From NCBI RefSeq assembly GCF_003416895.1, contig NZ_QVIO01000005.1:372001-436000 (forward strand): DNA of 64,000 nucleotides, in the 5' to 3' direction. The notes below the pieces were generated by a model. It had not been told where the DNA came from. It saw nothing but the letters and a program-made list of their open reading frames with translations, and searched no databases. The translations under genes and the position numbers were made by a program. Origin of the DNA: Duganella sp. BJB476 (GTDB lineage: Bacteria > Pseudomonadota > Gammaproteobacteria > Burkholderiales > Burkholderiaceae_D). Each line of letters begins with the position of its first letter. The stretch's first letter is position 1. This document shows, piece after piece, positions 49,981 to 60,609 of this stretch.

Positions 49981-51165
49981 TTACTTGGTTTCCGCGAACA
50001 GTTCGCGGCCGATCAGCATGCGGCGGATTTCGCTGGTGCCGGCGCCAATTTCATACAATTTGGCGTCGCGCCACAGGCGGCCGACCGGATACTCGTTGAT
50101 GTAGCCGTTGCCGCCCAGCGTCTGGATCGCCTCGCCGGCCATCCAGGTCGCTTTTTCTGCGCTATACAAAATGGCTCCCGCTGCATCCTTGCGCAACTGG
50201 CGGACCGCTTCCGGGGTTTTGGCCCGGTCGCAGGCCTGACCGACGGCGTACACATATGCCTTGCACGCCATCATGGTCGAGTACATGTCCGCAATCTTAC
50301 CCTGCATCAGCTGGAATTCGCCGATCGGCTGGCCGAATTGCTTGCGGTCGTGGATGTAAGGCACCACCGCGTCCATGCAAGCCTGCATGATGCCCAGCGG
50401 GCCGCCGGACAGCACGGTGCGCTCGAAGTCCAGGCCGGACATCAGCACATTGACGCCCTTGCCCAGGCCACCCAGCACGTTCTCGGCCGGCACTTCGCAG
50501 TTGTCGAACACCAGCTCGCCGGTGTGCGAGCCGCGCATGCCCAGCTTGTCGAGCTTCTGGGCCACGGAGAAGCCCTTGAAGTCTTTCTCGATCAGGAAGG
50601 CGGTCATGCCTTTCGGGCCGGCTTCCAGGTCGCTCTTGGCGTAGACCACCAGCACGTCGGCGTCGGGGCCGTTGGTGATCCACATCTTGGTGCCGTTCAG
50701 CACCCAGCGGTCGCCCTTGAAGTCGGCGCGCAGCTTCATGCTGACCACGTCGGAACCGGCGTTCGGCTCGGACATCGCCAATGCGCCGACGTGTTCGCCG
50801 GAAATCAGTTTCGGCAGGTATTTTTGTTTTTGCTCTTCGGTGCCGTTGCGCTTGATCTGGTTGACGCACAGATTCGAGTGGGCGCCGTACGACAGGCCGA
50901 CCGAGGCCGAGGCGCGCGAGATTTCTTCCATCGCGACGATGTGGGCCAGGTAGCCCATGTTGGCGCCGCCGTATTCTTCGCCGACGGTGATGCCGAGCAC
51001 GCCCAGATCGCCCATCTTGCGCCACAGGTCCATCGGGAACTGGTCGCTGCGGTCGATTTCAGCGGCGCGCGGCGCGATTTCGGCGGCGGCGAACTGTTGC
51101 ACGGCTTCGCGCAGGGCGGCGATGTCTTCGCCGTGGTCAAAGGTCAGGCCTGGGAGATGGAGCAT
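49981..51165 (-). CDS. ivd: Isovaleryl-CoA dehydrogenase
   Basis: The 394-residue FAD enzyme oxidises isovaleryl-CoA to 3-methylcrotonyl-CoA (LiuA). Strongly typical: 'LPGLTFDHGEDIAALREAVQQFAAAEIAPRAAEIDRSDQFPMDLWRKMGDLGVLGITV', 'SYGAHSNLCVNQIKRNGTEEQKQKYLPKLISGEHVGALAMSEPNAGSDVVSMKL' and the internal catalytic-Glu region 'GLDFERTVLSGGPLGIMQA'. ATG 51165 has GAGGAC upstream. A promoter overlapped by a LiuR-type site lies 36-70 bp upstream. Confidence 0.96.
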   Translation of the reverse strand: MLHLPGLTFDHGEDIAALREAVQQFAAAEIAPRAAEIDRSDQFPMDLWRKMGDLGVLGITVGEEYGGANMGYLAHIVAMEEISRASASVGLSYGAHSNLCVNQIKRNGTEEQKQKYLPKLISGEHVGALAMSEPNAGSDVVSMKLRADFKGDRWVLNGTKMWITNGPDADVLVVYAKSDLEAGPKGMTAFLIEKDFKGFSVAQKLDKLGMRGSHTGELVFDNCEVPAENVLGGLGKGVNVLMSGLDFERTVLSGGPLGIMQACMDAVVPYIHDRKQFGQPIGEFQLMQGKIADMYSTMMACKAYVYAVGQACDRAKTPEAVRQLRKDAAGAILYSAEKATWMAGEAIQTLGGNGYINEYPVGRLWRDAKLYEIGAGTSEIRRMLIGRELFAETK

Positions 51166-51200
51166 GTCGTCCTCATTCTTGTGTTTTGATGGAAGCGTCA

Positions 51201-51236
51201 ATAATACGCCGGTGTGACGTTAACGTAAACGTAAAG
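51201..51236 (-). promoter_or_regulatory. ivd promoter with overlapping LiuR-type operator
   Basis: On the minus strand a TTTACG -35 (51224-51229) and a TATTAT -10 (51201-51206) are 17 bp apart. The -35 box lies inside a run of ACGT boxes at 6-bp spacing (51215-51236) that matches the sites at mccB and liuR. Confidence 0.7.
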
Positions 51237-51277
51237 CAGCGGTGACGGTGGGCCGTCACGCAATATTGTTATTTTTG

Positions 51278-51685
51278 TCAGATGGTGGCCGGCCGGGGTT
51301 CGCCGATGGCGGCCAGCAGGCGCTTGCATTCGTCCTCGTGGGCGGTGATTTCGGCCAGCGACATTTCGATGTCCTCGCGCTGCTGTTCCAGCGTTTCGCG
51401 GTGCTGCGCCAGCACGCCCAGGAAGCGGTTCATCTGGGCGCTGGTGTCCTTCGGCGATTCGTACATGTCGACCAGGCTCTTGATCTCCGACAGCGACAGC
51501 CCCAGGCGCTTGCCGCGCAGGGTCAGCTTGAGGCGGGTGCGGTCGCGCGGCGTGTAGACTCGGTTGCGGCCGCCCGCGCCTTCGCGGGACGGGCTCAGCA
51601 GACCCTGGTCTTCGTAAAAGCGGATGGCGCGCGCCGTGATGTCGAATTCACGGGCCAGTTCGGTGATGGTGTAAGTGTTGGGCAT
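51278..51685 (-). CDS. liuR: MerR-family regulator of leucine/isovalerate catabolism
   Basis: The 135-residue regulator has an N-terminal MerR HTH ('YTITELAREFDITARAIRFYEDQGLLSPSREGAGGRNRVYTPRDRTRLKLTLRGKRLGLSLSEIKSLVDMY') and a dimerising coiled coil. It lacks metal-binding cysteines, consistent with a LiuR that senses a CoA or acid intermediate. It is next to ivd and has a matching site upstream of itself, so autoregulation is likely. ATG 51685 was preferred over an upstream TTG. Confidence 0.9.
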   Translation of the reverse strand: MPNTYTITELAREFDITARAIRFYEDQGLLSPSREGAGGRNRVYTPRDRTRLKLTLRGKRLGLSLSEIKSLVDMYESPKDTSAQMNRFLGVLAQHRETLEQQREDIEMSLAEITAHEDECKRLLAAIGEPRPATI

Positions 51686-51718
51686 CTCTGGGTTTGCGGT
51701 AAAGTCGTACAATTTCCG

Positions 51719-51734
51719 TTTACGTCAACGTCAA
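51719..51734 (-). promoter_or_regulatory. LiuR-type operator in the liuR / MBL-hydrolase divergent region
   Basis: TTTACGTCAACGTCAA (TTGACGTTGACGTAAA on the other strand) has two ACGT-type boxes 6 bp apart and near-symmetric arms. It lies 34 bp upstream of liuR and 39 bp upstream of the divergent hydrolase ATG, so it can serve both. Confidence 0.65.
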
Positions 51735-51772
51735 GCACATTGTAGCGCGCCTGACATCCCGAAAGAAGAAAA

Positions 51773-52813
51773 ATGAACCTGCTCGAATCGCAACTGGAGT
51801 ACCCGCTGGGCGACACCATCCCGGCCACCGGCGCCGTGCACGAGATCGTTCCCGGCCTGCGCTGGCTGCGCATGCCGCTGCCGTTTGCGCTGGATCATAT
51901 CAACCTGTGGCTGCTGCGCGACGGCGACGGCTGGAGCGTGGTCGACAGCGGCGTGGCCGGCGACGCCACCCGCGCCGCCTGGGAAACCATCTTCGAAAGC
52001 GGCCTGGACGGCCTGCCGGTGCGGCGCGTGTTCGCCACCCATTGCCACCCCGACCACATCGGCCTGGCCGACTGGCTGTGCCGCCGCTGGGATGCGCCGC
52101 TGTGGACCACCACCGGCGAATACGCCTTCGCGCGCATGATGTCGGCCGCCCTGCCGGGTGTGGACGGCTCGGCGGCGCTGCCGCATTTCCAGCGCCACGG
52201 CCTGCGCGACCCGGAGATGCTGGAAAAAATGGCAAGCCGGAAAAACTACTATCCGACCCTGGTACCGTCGGTGCCGGCCGCCTACACCCGCATCCAGGAT
52301 GAACAGTTGGTTGTTATCGGCGACCATCGCTGGCGGGTAATCACCGGCTTCGGCCATGCTCCCGAGCATGCCTCGCTGTATTGCGAGGCGCTCAACGTGC
52401 TGATTGCCGGCGATATGGTGCTGCCGCGCATCTCCACCAATGTGTCGGTTTTCGCGGTGGAACCGGAGGCCAACTCGCTGACGCTGTATCTTGACTCATT
52501 GGGCAAGTTTGTTGACTTGCCGAACGATGTATTGGTGCTGCCCTCGCACGGCAAACCGTTCCGGGGGCTGCATACCCGCATCGCCCAGTTGCGCCAGCAC
52601 CACGTCGAGCGGCTGGCCGAGGTGGTCGACGCCTGCCGCGATTGGCAGTCGGCGGCCGACATCGTGCCGATGATGTTCAAACGGCCGCTAGACGCCCACC
52701 AGCTTAGCTTTGCGCTGGGCGAAGCGCTGGCGCATCTGCACAAATTGTGGCACGACGGTATCGTGCGCCGTGAAACAGGAGCGGACGGCATCATACGTTT
52801 CCGCGTCGCGTAG
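51773..52813 (+). CDS. MBL-fold metallo-hydrolase (LACTB2-like)
   Basis: The 346-residue protein has the metal-binding motif His90-Cys-His92-Pro-Asp94-His95 ('ATHCHPDHIGLAD'), a further His in 'GFGHAPEHASLYCEALNVLIAGDMVLPRIS' and a terminal His in 'VLPSHGKPF'. A C-terminal winged-helix-like tail follows. It could be a thioesterase or lactonase-type hydrolase. It shares the LiuR-site-containing intergenic region with liuR, so it may belong to the leucine regulon. Confidence 0.88.
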   Translation: MNLLESQLEYPLGDTIPATGAVHEIVPGLRWLRMPLPFALDHINLWLLRDGDGWSVVDSGVAGDATRAAWETIFESGLDGLPVRRVFATHCHPDHIGLADWLCRRWDAPLWTTTGEYAFARMMSAALPGVDGSAALPHFQRHGLRDPEMLEKMASRKNYYPTLVPSVPAAYTRIQDEQLVVIGDHRWRVITGFGHAPEHASLYCEALNVLIAGDMVLPRISTNVSVFAVEPEANSLTLYLDSLGKFVDLPNDVLVLPSHGKPFRGLHTRIAQLRQHHVERLAEVVDACRDWQSAADIVPMMFKRPLDAHQLSFALGEALAHLHKLWHDGIVRRETGADGIIRFRVA

Positions 52814-52839
52814 CGTTGAAAGTGTGGCCGTAAACTAGT

Positions 52840-52865
52840 AGTGGTGTTATTGTAATAACTTCACT
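52840..52865. promoter_or_regulatory. 26-bp imperfect palindrome upstream of HTH gene
   Basis: GTTATT-GT-AATAAC is perfect. Outer AGTG/CACT arms extend it to 26 bp, with two 2-bp mismatched spacers. It may be an operator for the HTH protein encoded 190 bp downstream. Confidence 0.4.
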
Positions 52866-53056
52866 ATTTCCACTGAAAACGGCTCCGAGGCTTCGGTCCA
52901 ATTAGTAGTGGGAAACCGAATAAAGTTCGGTGCGGGTTCTTGCCCGTACTTGCACTTACAGAGGATAAAGTGTTAATTATAAAATCCCATCACGTCACAA
53001 TCAGATCTTAAAAACAAGAGACTGACTTTCATGACGCAACGTGAAATAGTGCAATT

Positions 53057-53464
53057 ATGAATTCTTCTAATGAACGCGAAAGCTTTAGCCAGCGCTTGCA
53101 ACAGGCTCTCAAAAACGCCCACTACTCCCCCGACAGCCCAACTCGATTGGCGCGGGAATTCAATATTCGATTCGACGGCCGGCCGATCACCGTGCACGCC
53201 GCCCGTAAATGGCTGGTAGGCGAGGCGATTCCGACCCAGGAAAAGCTGCGCATGATTGCGCAGTGGCTGGGCGTGCCGGCCGAATGGCTGCGCTTTGGCG
53301 GTGCCGAAGCGGACGCTCCGACCGGTGAAGGCGGCAACGGCTTGTCGCGCTTTGAGTCGGCCGATGTCAAGCTGATCGCGGATTTGCAACGCCTGGACGA
53401 GCATCACCGCCAGATTGCACGCGAATTTATTCGCATGCTGGTGCGGGTTAATTACCAAAAGTAG
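53057..53464 (+). CDS. XRE-like HTH transcriptional regulator
   Basis: The 135-residue protein has a lambda-repressor-like HTH ('RLAREFNIRFDGRPITVHAARKWLVGEAIPTQEKLRMIAQWLGVPAEWLRFG') followed by an acidic/Gly linker and a helical tail ('SADVKLIADLQRLDEHHRQIAREFIRMLVRVNYQK'). It resembles phage-type repressors, but no phage genes are nearby. It stands alone between palindromes and has a terminator about 110 bp downstream. The ribosome site is weak. Confidence 0.85.
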   Translation: MNSSNERESFSQRLQQALKNAHYSPDSPTRLAREFNIRFDGRPITVHAARKWLVGEAIPTQEKLRMIAQWLGVPAEWLRFGGAEADAPTGEGGNGLSRFESADVKLIADLQRLDEHHRQIAREFIRMLVRVNYQK

Positions 53465-53528
53465 TCATTTTCAGTACTACTACGGAGTTATTTTTACCGT
53501 TTGTGGCTAAGGCTGAAAGTGTTTCCAT

Positions 53529-53544
53529 GTGAAACTAGTTTCAC
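53529..53544. promoter_or_regulatory. Perfect 16-bp palindrome downstream of HTH gene
   Basis: GTGAAACTAGTTTCAC is fully symmetric. It lies 65 bp after the HTH stop and before the terminator, a candidate protein-binding site. Confidence 0.4.
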
Positions 53545-53570
53545 GGTTTGGCCGGTTTTTGTTCGGATAG

Positions 53571-53600
53571 GGCGTCCCTGAGGGGGCGCCTTTTTTATTT
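53571..53600 (+). terminator. Rho-independent terminator of the HTH gene
   Basis: An 8-bp GC stem (GGCGTCCC with GGGGCGCC, one T-G pair) with loop TGAG is followed by TTTTTTATTT. Confidence 0.85.
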
Positions 53601-53700
53601 TCGGGGGCTTTACGAATTGTCATAGTTTCGACACGGATTTGAGGCACAATAGGTAATCAGCCGTCGCTGAGCCGCAGCATTTACTTCGGGAGCCAAGCTT

Positions 53701-53883
53701 TTGAGCCGTCTTATGAAAAGTAACTACAGCAATGTCGCGCAGCTAAAAGATTTGATGACCGTCCCCCCGATGACCGCCGCCCAGCACGCGGAAGTAATGC
53801 GCAAGCGCATTGCCCACCGCCGCATGGTCGAGGAAGCACGGGATCTGAAGAAAGCCAGCGGATCGCAGTTCGATAAACGCTAG
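53701..53883 (+). CDS. Small protein of unknown function
   Basis: This 60-residue charged, helical protein ('MSRLMKSNYSNVAQLKDLMTVPPMTAAQHAEVMRKRIAHRRMVEEARDLKKASGSQFDKR' in outline) starts at a TTG with GGGAG about 9 nt upstream. The in-frame ATG at 53713 has no ribosome site of its own. It has no membrane segment and no cysteine. The function is not recognised; the regular heptad-like helix suggests a binding partner. Confidence 0.6.
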   Translation: MSRLMKSNYSNVAQLKDLMTVPPMTAAQHAEVMRKRIAHRRMVEEARDLKKASGSQFDKR

Positions 53884-53913
53884 GCCGGGGTAGCAGGAGC
53901 GGTACGGCAGGTC

Positions 53914-54510
53914 TTAGTTGGAATCGCTGGTCGGCTTCATGCCGTTCCAGCGCGGGGCCATCGTGTGCTCGATGCCGAACAAATCGATGACCCGGCCGAC
54001 CGTGTGGTCAACCATCTCCGCAATGCTTTGCGGGTTGTGATAAAAGCTGGGCAGCGGCGGGAAGATGATCCCGCCCATTTCCGTCACCGCCGTCATATTG
54101 CGCAAGTGCGCCAGGTTGAACGGCGTTTCCCTCACCATCAGCACCAGCCGGCGGCGCTCCTTGAGCACCACGTCGGCCGCGCGCGCGATCAGGTTGTCCG
54201 ACAGGCCATGCGCCACTGACGCCAGCGTCTTCATCGAGCATGGCGCGACGATCATCCCATCCGACTGGAAAGAACCGCTGGCGATCGAGGCGCCGACGTC
54301 GCGCACCTTGTGCACCACGTGGGCCAACGCCTCGACTTCGCGCCGCTGCAAGCCGGTTTCCTGGTGCAGCGTGAGGACCGCGGCATCCGAGACGATCAGA
54401 TGTGTCTCTATGCCGGCGGTATGTTGCAACTGTTGCAGCAGACGCACGCCATACACCGCGCCGGTGGCGCCGGTGATGGCGATAATAATCCGCCGCGGAC
54501 GATCAGGCAT
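53914..54510 (-). CDS. ubiX: Flavin prenyltransferase UbiX
   Basis: The 198-residue enzyme makes the prenylated FMN cofactor for UbiD decarboxylase in ubiquinone synthesis. Motifs: 'RIIIAITGATGAVYGVRLLQQL', 'DVGASIASGSFQSDGMIVAPCSMKTLASVAHGLSDNLIARAADVVLKERRRLVLMVRETPFNLAHLRNM'. Its start overlaps the grxD stop by 8 bp. UbiD is not in this window. Confidence 0.95.
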   Translation of the reverse strand: MPDRPRRIIIAITGATGAVYGVRLLQQLQHTAGIETHLIVSDAAVLTLHQETGLQRREVEALAHVVHKVRDVGASIASGSFQSDGMIVAPCSMKTLASVAHGLSDNLIARAADVVLKERRRLVLMVRETPFNLAHLRNMTAVTEMGGIIFPPLPSFYHNPQSIAEMVDHTVGRVIDLFGIEHTMAPRWNGMKPTSDSN

Positions 54511-54814
54511 CCAGCAGGGCCTTCAGTTCGCCGGACTCGAACATCTCGTTCATGATGTCCGAACCGCCGATGAACTCGCCCTTGACGTAGAGCTGAGGAA
54601 TGGTAGGCCAGTTCGAGTAGTCCTTGATGCCCTGGCGGACTTCAGGATCTTCCAGCACGTTCACGGTTGCAATGTTCTCAACGCCGCAGGCCTTCAGGAT
54701 CTGGATGGCGCGGCCGGAAAAGCCGCATTGCGGGAACTGGGCGGTGCCCTTCATGAACAGCACCACAGGGGTGTTGGTCACGGTTTCTTTGATCCAGGTT
54801 TGTACGTCGCTCAT
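54503..54814 (-). CDS. grxD: Monothiol glutaredoxin Grx4
   Basis: The 103-residue protein has the CGFS active site ('GTAQFPQCGFSGRAIQIL') and the glutathione-binding 'YSNWPTIPQLYVKGEFIGGSDIMNEMFESGEL'. CGFS glutaredoxins bind and deliver [2Fe-2S] clusters. It is co-transcribed with ubiX. Confidence 0.96.
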   Translation of the reverse strand: MSDVQTWIKETVTNTPVVLFMKGTAQFPQCGFSGRAIQILKACGVENIATVNVLEDPEVRQGIKDYSNWPTIPQLYVKGEFIGGSDIMNEMFESGELKALLDA

Positions 54815-54895
54815 AGCTGCCTCAGTGAAAAGATGTAAATAGATGCCGTCATTTTATAAGAAAACGACGGCACCGGTATTTTTATGGCCGTTGGC

Positions 54896-57244
<2,349 letters not shown>

Positions 57245-57450
57245 GTGGGCGATTCCTAAGCAGTCAAGCCCGGAATCATACGCAATCGGCGCGAATGTGC
57301 CAGTCTTGACAGTCCAAAAGGACTGTGCACGGCTTTGGAACGTGCAAGGAACACGTTTACATGCGGGTTTTATGAAGAATCCGCAAACACGAACGCGTGT
57401 ATGGCGGATAATATCGCCTGTTGCCGTTTTTGAACCATCTTTGACCAACA

Positions 57451-60400
57451 ATGCGACCTATGGATTTTACCCGCGACGACGCCACCGACGATGTTCCCGC
57501 CAAGCCAGCTGCTCCGGCCGCCCCAGCATCTCCCGCTCGCCCTGCGCCGCCCGCGAATCAATTGTCGTACGCCGTAGCCACCTGGCTGCAGCGTGTGGAT
57601 GCGGCAGCGCATCCCAAAGCCAAACTGAACGCGCCGCCGGTCGATACTGATCCGAAGCAACAAACCCAATACAAGCTGATCTACGTGATGGCGCCCACCA
57701 GCGGCGGCCGCCATGTGGCGCTGTGCCTGTACAAGGCGCGCCTGCGCTCGAACGGCGACGTCGCCGCGGCCAGCCCGGTGAGCGAAGTGTTTTCGCTGCT
57801 GTCGGCGCCGCCGAGCTTCCTCGCGGCCGGCGACGAGGACTTGATCCGTTTCTTCGTTGCCATGCGCAGCGGACAGAATTCCCAGACCGGCTCCGCCACC
57901 GAGCCGCGCGGCAAGATCGGCGCGGCCCTGCTGAACATGTTGGCCGAACAGGATAAGTTGCTCTGGGCAAACTCCTGGGCCGACGTCGGCAACGGCCTGG
58001 TCTACCCGCTCAAGGGCGGCGTGATGCGCGAAGCCAACCTGGCCTGGCGCGAAGAAGGCAAGGGTTTGCGCCTGGGCTGGCAAGTGCAGGCGCCGCCGAA
58101 CGCCAAGCATGTCGGCGCCGACCAGGTCGACTACATGCTGCCGACCGATCCGCCGTGGTATATCGACAATCTTTCCTGCGGCGTGCTGCAGCTGAACCAG
58201 GGCGGCGCTTCGATTCCGCTGGCCGATTTGCAGGCGTTGGTGGCGCAAGCCCCGCTGCTGACCAATAACGACAAGATGCGTGTATCGCAGTTGCTGCTGG
58301 CCCACGGCCTGCAACAGCTGATGCCGCTGCCGCAACCGCTGCCGCAGCGCGTGCGGGACGACGTCAAGCCGCGTCCGGTACTGACCCTGGACGCCGCCAT
58401 GCTGGCCGACGGCTCGCTGCAACGCTGGCACGACTTCGCCGTGTTGTCCTTCGACTACGACGGCGAGCGCGTGTCCTTCGACCCGTCGCAGCGCGTGGTG
58501 CGCCAGAAGGGCGAAGTGACCGAAATCATCCAGCGCGACAGCGCCGCCGAAGAGCTGGCCCTGTCGCTGCTGACCGAACGCCACTTCCTGCCGCCCGCCA
58601 CCTTGCCGCTGAGCAGCGTCAAGGGCGGCCTGTTGCTGCCTAGCCAGGCCGAATGGCTGCGCTTCGCCCGCGATGGTATCGAGGCGCTGAAGCTGGCCGG
58701 CTGGAAAGTGGAAAAAACCGTCAAGTACCGCTACGACGTCAGCGACGTCGGCGACTGGTATGCCGACGTGGTGGAAGATCCGGCCGACGGCGGCCACGCC
58801 TGGTTCGAGCTGGAACTGGGCATCATGGTCGACCAGGACCGCGTGCCGCTGTTGCCGGTGCTGGTGCAGATGATCCGCAGCGCGCCGAACGACTTCAATC
58901 CGAAGACCATCGCCCTGCACGGCGACGAAGACCAGATGCTGGCCACGCTGCCCGACGGCAGCCGCGTCGCCCTGCCATGGGGCCGCGTCAAGCCCATCCT
59001 GACCACCTTGGGCGAGCTGTATTTCAGCGACAAGATCAAGACCTCGCTGCGCATGGCTACGCTGGACGCCGCACGCCTGGACGACCTGGCCCGCAACGTC
59101 GAGCTGAACTGGACCGGCGGCGCCGAGCTGCGCGAAATGGGCGCCCGCCTGAACCAGTTCGGCGCCGTCAAGCGCATCGCCACCCCGGCCGGCCTGCAAG
59201 CGACGCTGCGCGACTACCAGACCGACGGCTTGTCGTGGATGCAGTTCCTGCGCGAATACGGCTTCGCCGGCATCCTGGCCGACGATATGGGCTTGGGCAA
59301 GACCGTGCAGACGCTGGCCCACATCCTGGTTGAGAAGGAAGCCGGCCGCCTGACCGCGCCGGCGCTGGTGATCGCGCCGACCAGCCTGATGGGCAACTGG
59401 CAGGAAGAGGCAGCCCGTTTCGCCCCCGGCCTGCGCGTGCTGCTGCTGCAAGGCAAAGATCGCATGGCCCAGTTCGACCAGATCGCCGAAGCCGACCTGG
59501 TGCTGACCACCTACGCGCTGCTACCCCGTGACGAGGAAAAACTGCGCGAGCATGATTTCCACCTGGTCATCCTGGACGAATCGCATTACATCAAGAACAC
59601 CCGCAGCAAGGCCGCCCAAAGCGCCGGCCTGCTGCGCGCGCGCCACCGGCTGTGCCTGTCCGGCACGCCGCTGGAAAACCACCTGGGCGAGCTGTGGTCG
59701 CAGTTCCACTTCCTGCTGCCGGGCTTGCTCGGTGACGAGAAGGGTTTCAACACCGTGTTCCGTCATCCGATCGAACGCCAGGACGACCCGCTGCGGCGCG
59801 CGCTGCTGAACCGCCGCATCAAGCCCTTCCTGCTGCGCCGGACCAAGGACAACGTAGCCAAGGAATTGCCGCCGAAGACGGAGATGGTGCGCAAGGTCGA
59901 GCTGACCGGCGCTCAGCGCGACCTGTACGAGACGGTGCGCCTGGCCATGGACCAGAAGGTGCGCGAGGAAATCGACCGCAAGGGCGTGGCGCGCAGCCAG
60001 ATCGTCATCCTGGAGGCGCTGCTGAAGCTGCGCCAGGTGTGCTGCGATCCGCGCCTGGTCAAGTCGCTGCCGTCGAAGAAGCAGACGGCCGGCTCGGCCA
60101 AGCTGATCGACCTGATGCAGATGGTCGAGGATTTGCTGGAAGAGAACCGCAAGATCCTGGTGTTCTCGCAGTTCACCAGCATGCTGGAGCTGATCGAGGA
60201 GGAACTGGAGGCGCGCGATATCCCGTATGCGTTGCTGACCGGCGAAACCAAGGACCGCAGCGCGCAAGTGGCGGCCTTCCAGCAGGGCGCGGTGCCGATC
60301 TTCCTGATCAGCCTGAAAGCGGGCGGCGTCGGCCTCAACCTGACGGCGGCCGATACCGTGATCCACTACGATCCGTGGTGGAATCCGGCGGCGGAAAACC

Positions 60401-60609
60401 AGGCTACCGACCGCGCCTGGCGCATCGGCCAGGACAAGCCGGTGTTCGTCTACAAGCTGATCGCCAAGGGCACGCTGGAAGAAAAAATCCAGGTGCTGCA
60501 GCAGAAGAAATCCGATCTGGCGCAATCCATCCTGGCCGAAGGCGAGTCGCAGAAAATGGCGCTCACCCAGGAAGACTTGCAGCAGATCTTCGCCCCGCTG
60601 GCGGAATAG
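57451..60609 (+). CDS. SNF2-type DEAD/DEAH-box helicase
   Basis: The 1052-residue protein has a variable N-terminal half with a Pro/Ala-rich start, then the SNF2 ATPase: 'LRDYQTDGLSWMQFLREYGFAGILADDMGLGKTVQTLAHI' (motif I), 'LVILDESHYIKN' (DESH), 'RLCLSGTPLENHLGELWSQFHFLLPG', and the helicase C-domain 'ILVFSQFTSMLELIEEEL...PIFLISLKAGGVGLNLTAADTVIHYDPWWNPAAENQATDRAWRIGQ'. It resembles bacterial RapA/HepA-like remodelers. The start is ATG 57451 or 57460. A histidine kinase gene follows with no gap. Confidence 0.92.
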   Translation: MRPMDFTRDDATDDVPAKPAAPAAPASPARPAPPANQLSYAVATWLQRVDAAAHPKAKLNAPPVDTDPKQQTQYKLIYVMAPTSGGRHVALCLYKARLRSNGDVAAASPVSEVFSLLSAPPSFLAAGDEDLIRFFVAMRSGQNSQTGSATEPRGKIGAALLNMLAEQDKLLWANSWADVGNGLVYPLKGGVMREANLAWREEGKGLRLGWQVQAPPNAKHVGADQVDYMLPTDPPWYIDNLSCGVLQLNQGGASIPLADLQALVAQAPLLTNNDKMRVSQLLLAHGLQQLMPLPQPLPQRVRDDVKPRPVLTLDAAMLADGSLQRWHDFAVLSFDYDGERVSFDPSQRVVRQKGEVTEIIQRDSAAEELALSLLTERHFLPPATLPLSSVKGGLLLPSQAEWLRFARDGIEALKLAGWKVEKTVKYRYDVSDVGDWYADVVEDPADGGHAWFELELGIMVDQDRVPLLPVLVQMIRSAPNDFNPKTIALHGDEDQMLATLPDGSRVALPWGRVKPILTTLGELYFSDKIKTSLRMATLDAARLDDLARNVELNWTGGAELREMGARLNQFGAVKRIATPAGLQATLRDYQTDGLSWMQFLREYGFAGILADDMGLGKTVQTLAHILVEKEAGRLTAPALVIAPTSLMGNWQEEAARFAPGLRVLLLQGKDRMAQFDQIAEADLVLTTYALLPRDEEKLREHDFHLVILDESHYIKNTRSKAAQSAGLLRARHRLCLSGTPLENHLGELWSQFHFLLPGLLGDEKGFNTVFRHPIERQDDPLRRALLNRRIKPFLLRRTKDNVAKELPPKTEMVRKVELTGAQRDLYETVRLAMDQKVREEIDRKGVARSQIVILEALLKLRQVCCDPRLVKSLPSKKQTAGSAKLIDLMQMVEDLLEENRKILVFSQFTSMLELIEEELEARDIPYALLTGETKDRSAQVAAFQQGAVPIFLISLKAGGVGLNLTAADTVIHYDPWWNPAAENQATDRAWRIGQDKPVFVYKLIAKGTLEEKIQVLQQKKSDLAQSILAEGESQKMALTQEDLQQIFAPLAE

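Noticed and set aside
48140..50104. 654-codon plus-strand frame over aceK
   Set aside because: Shadow of aceK, which is full-length and canonical.
53057..53464. HTH gene considered as a prophage remnant
   Set aside because: No integrase, attachment repeats or other phage genes within several kb.
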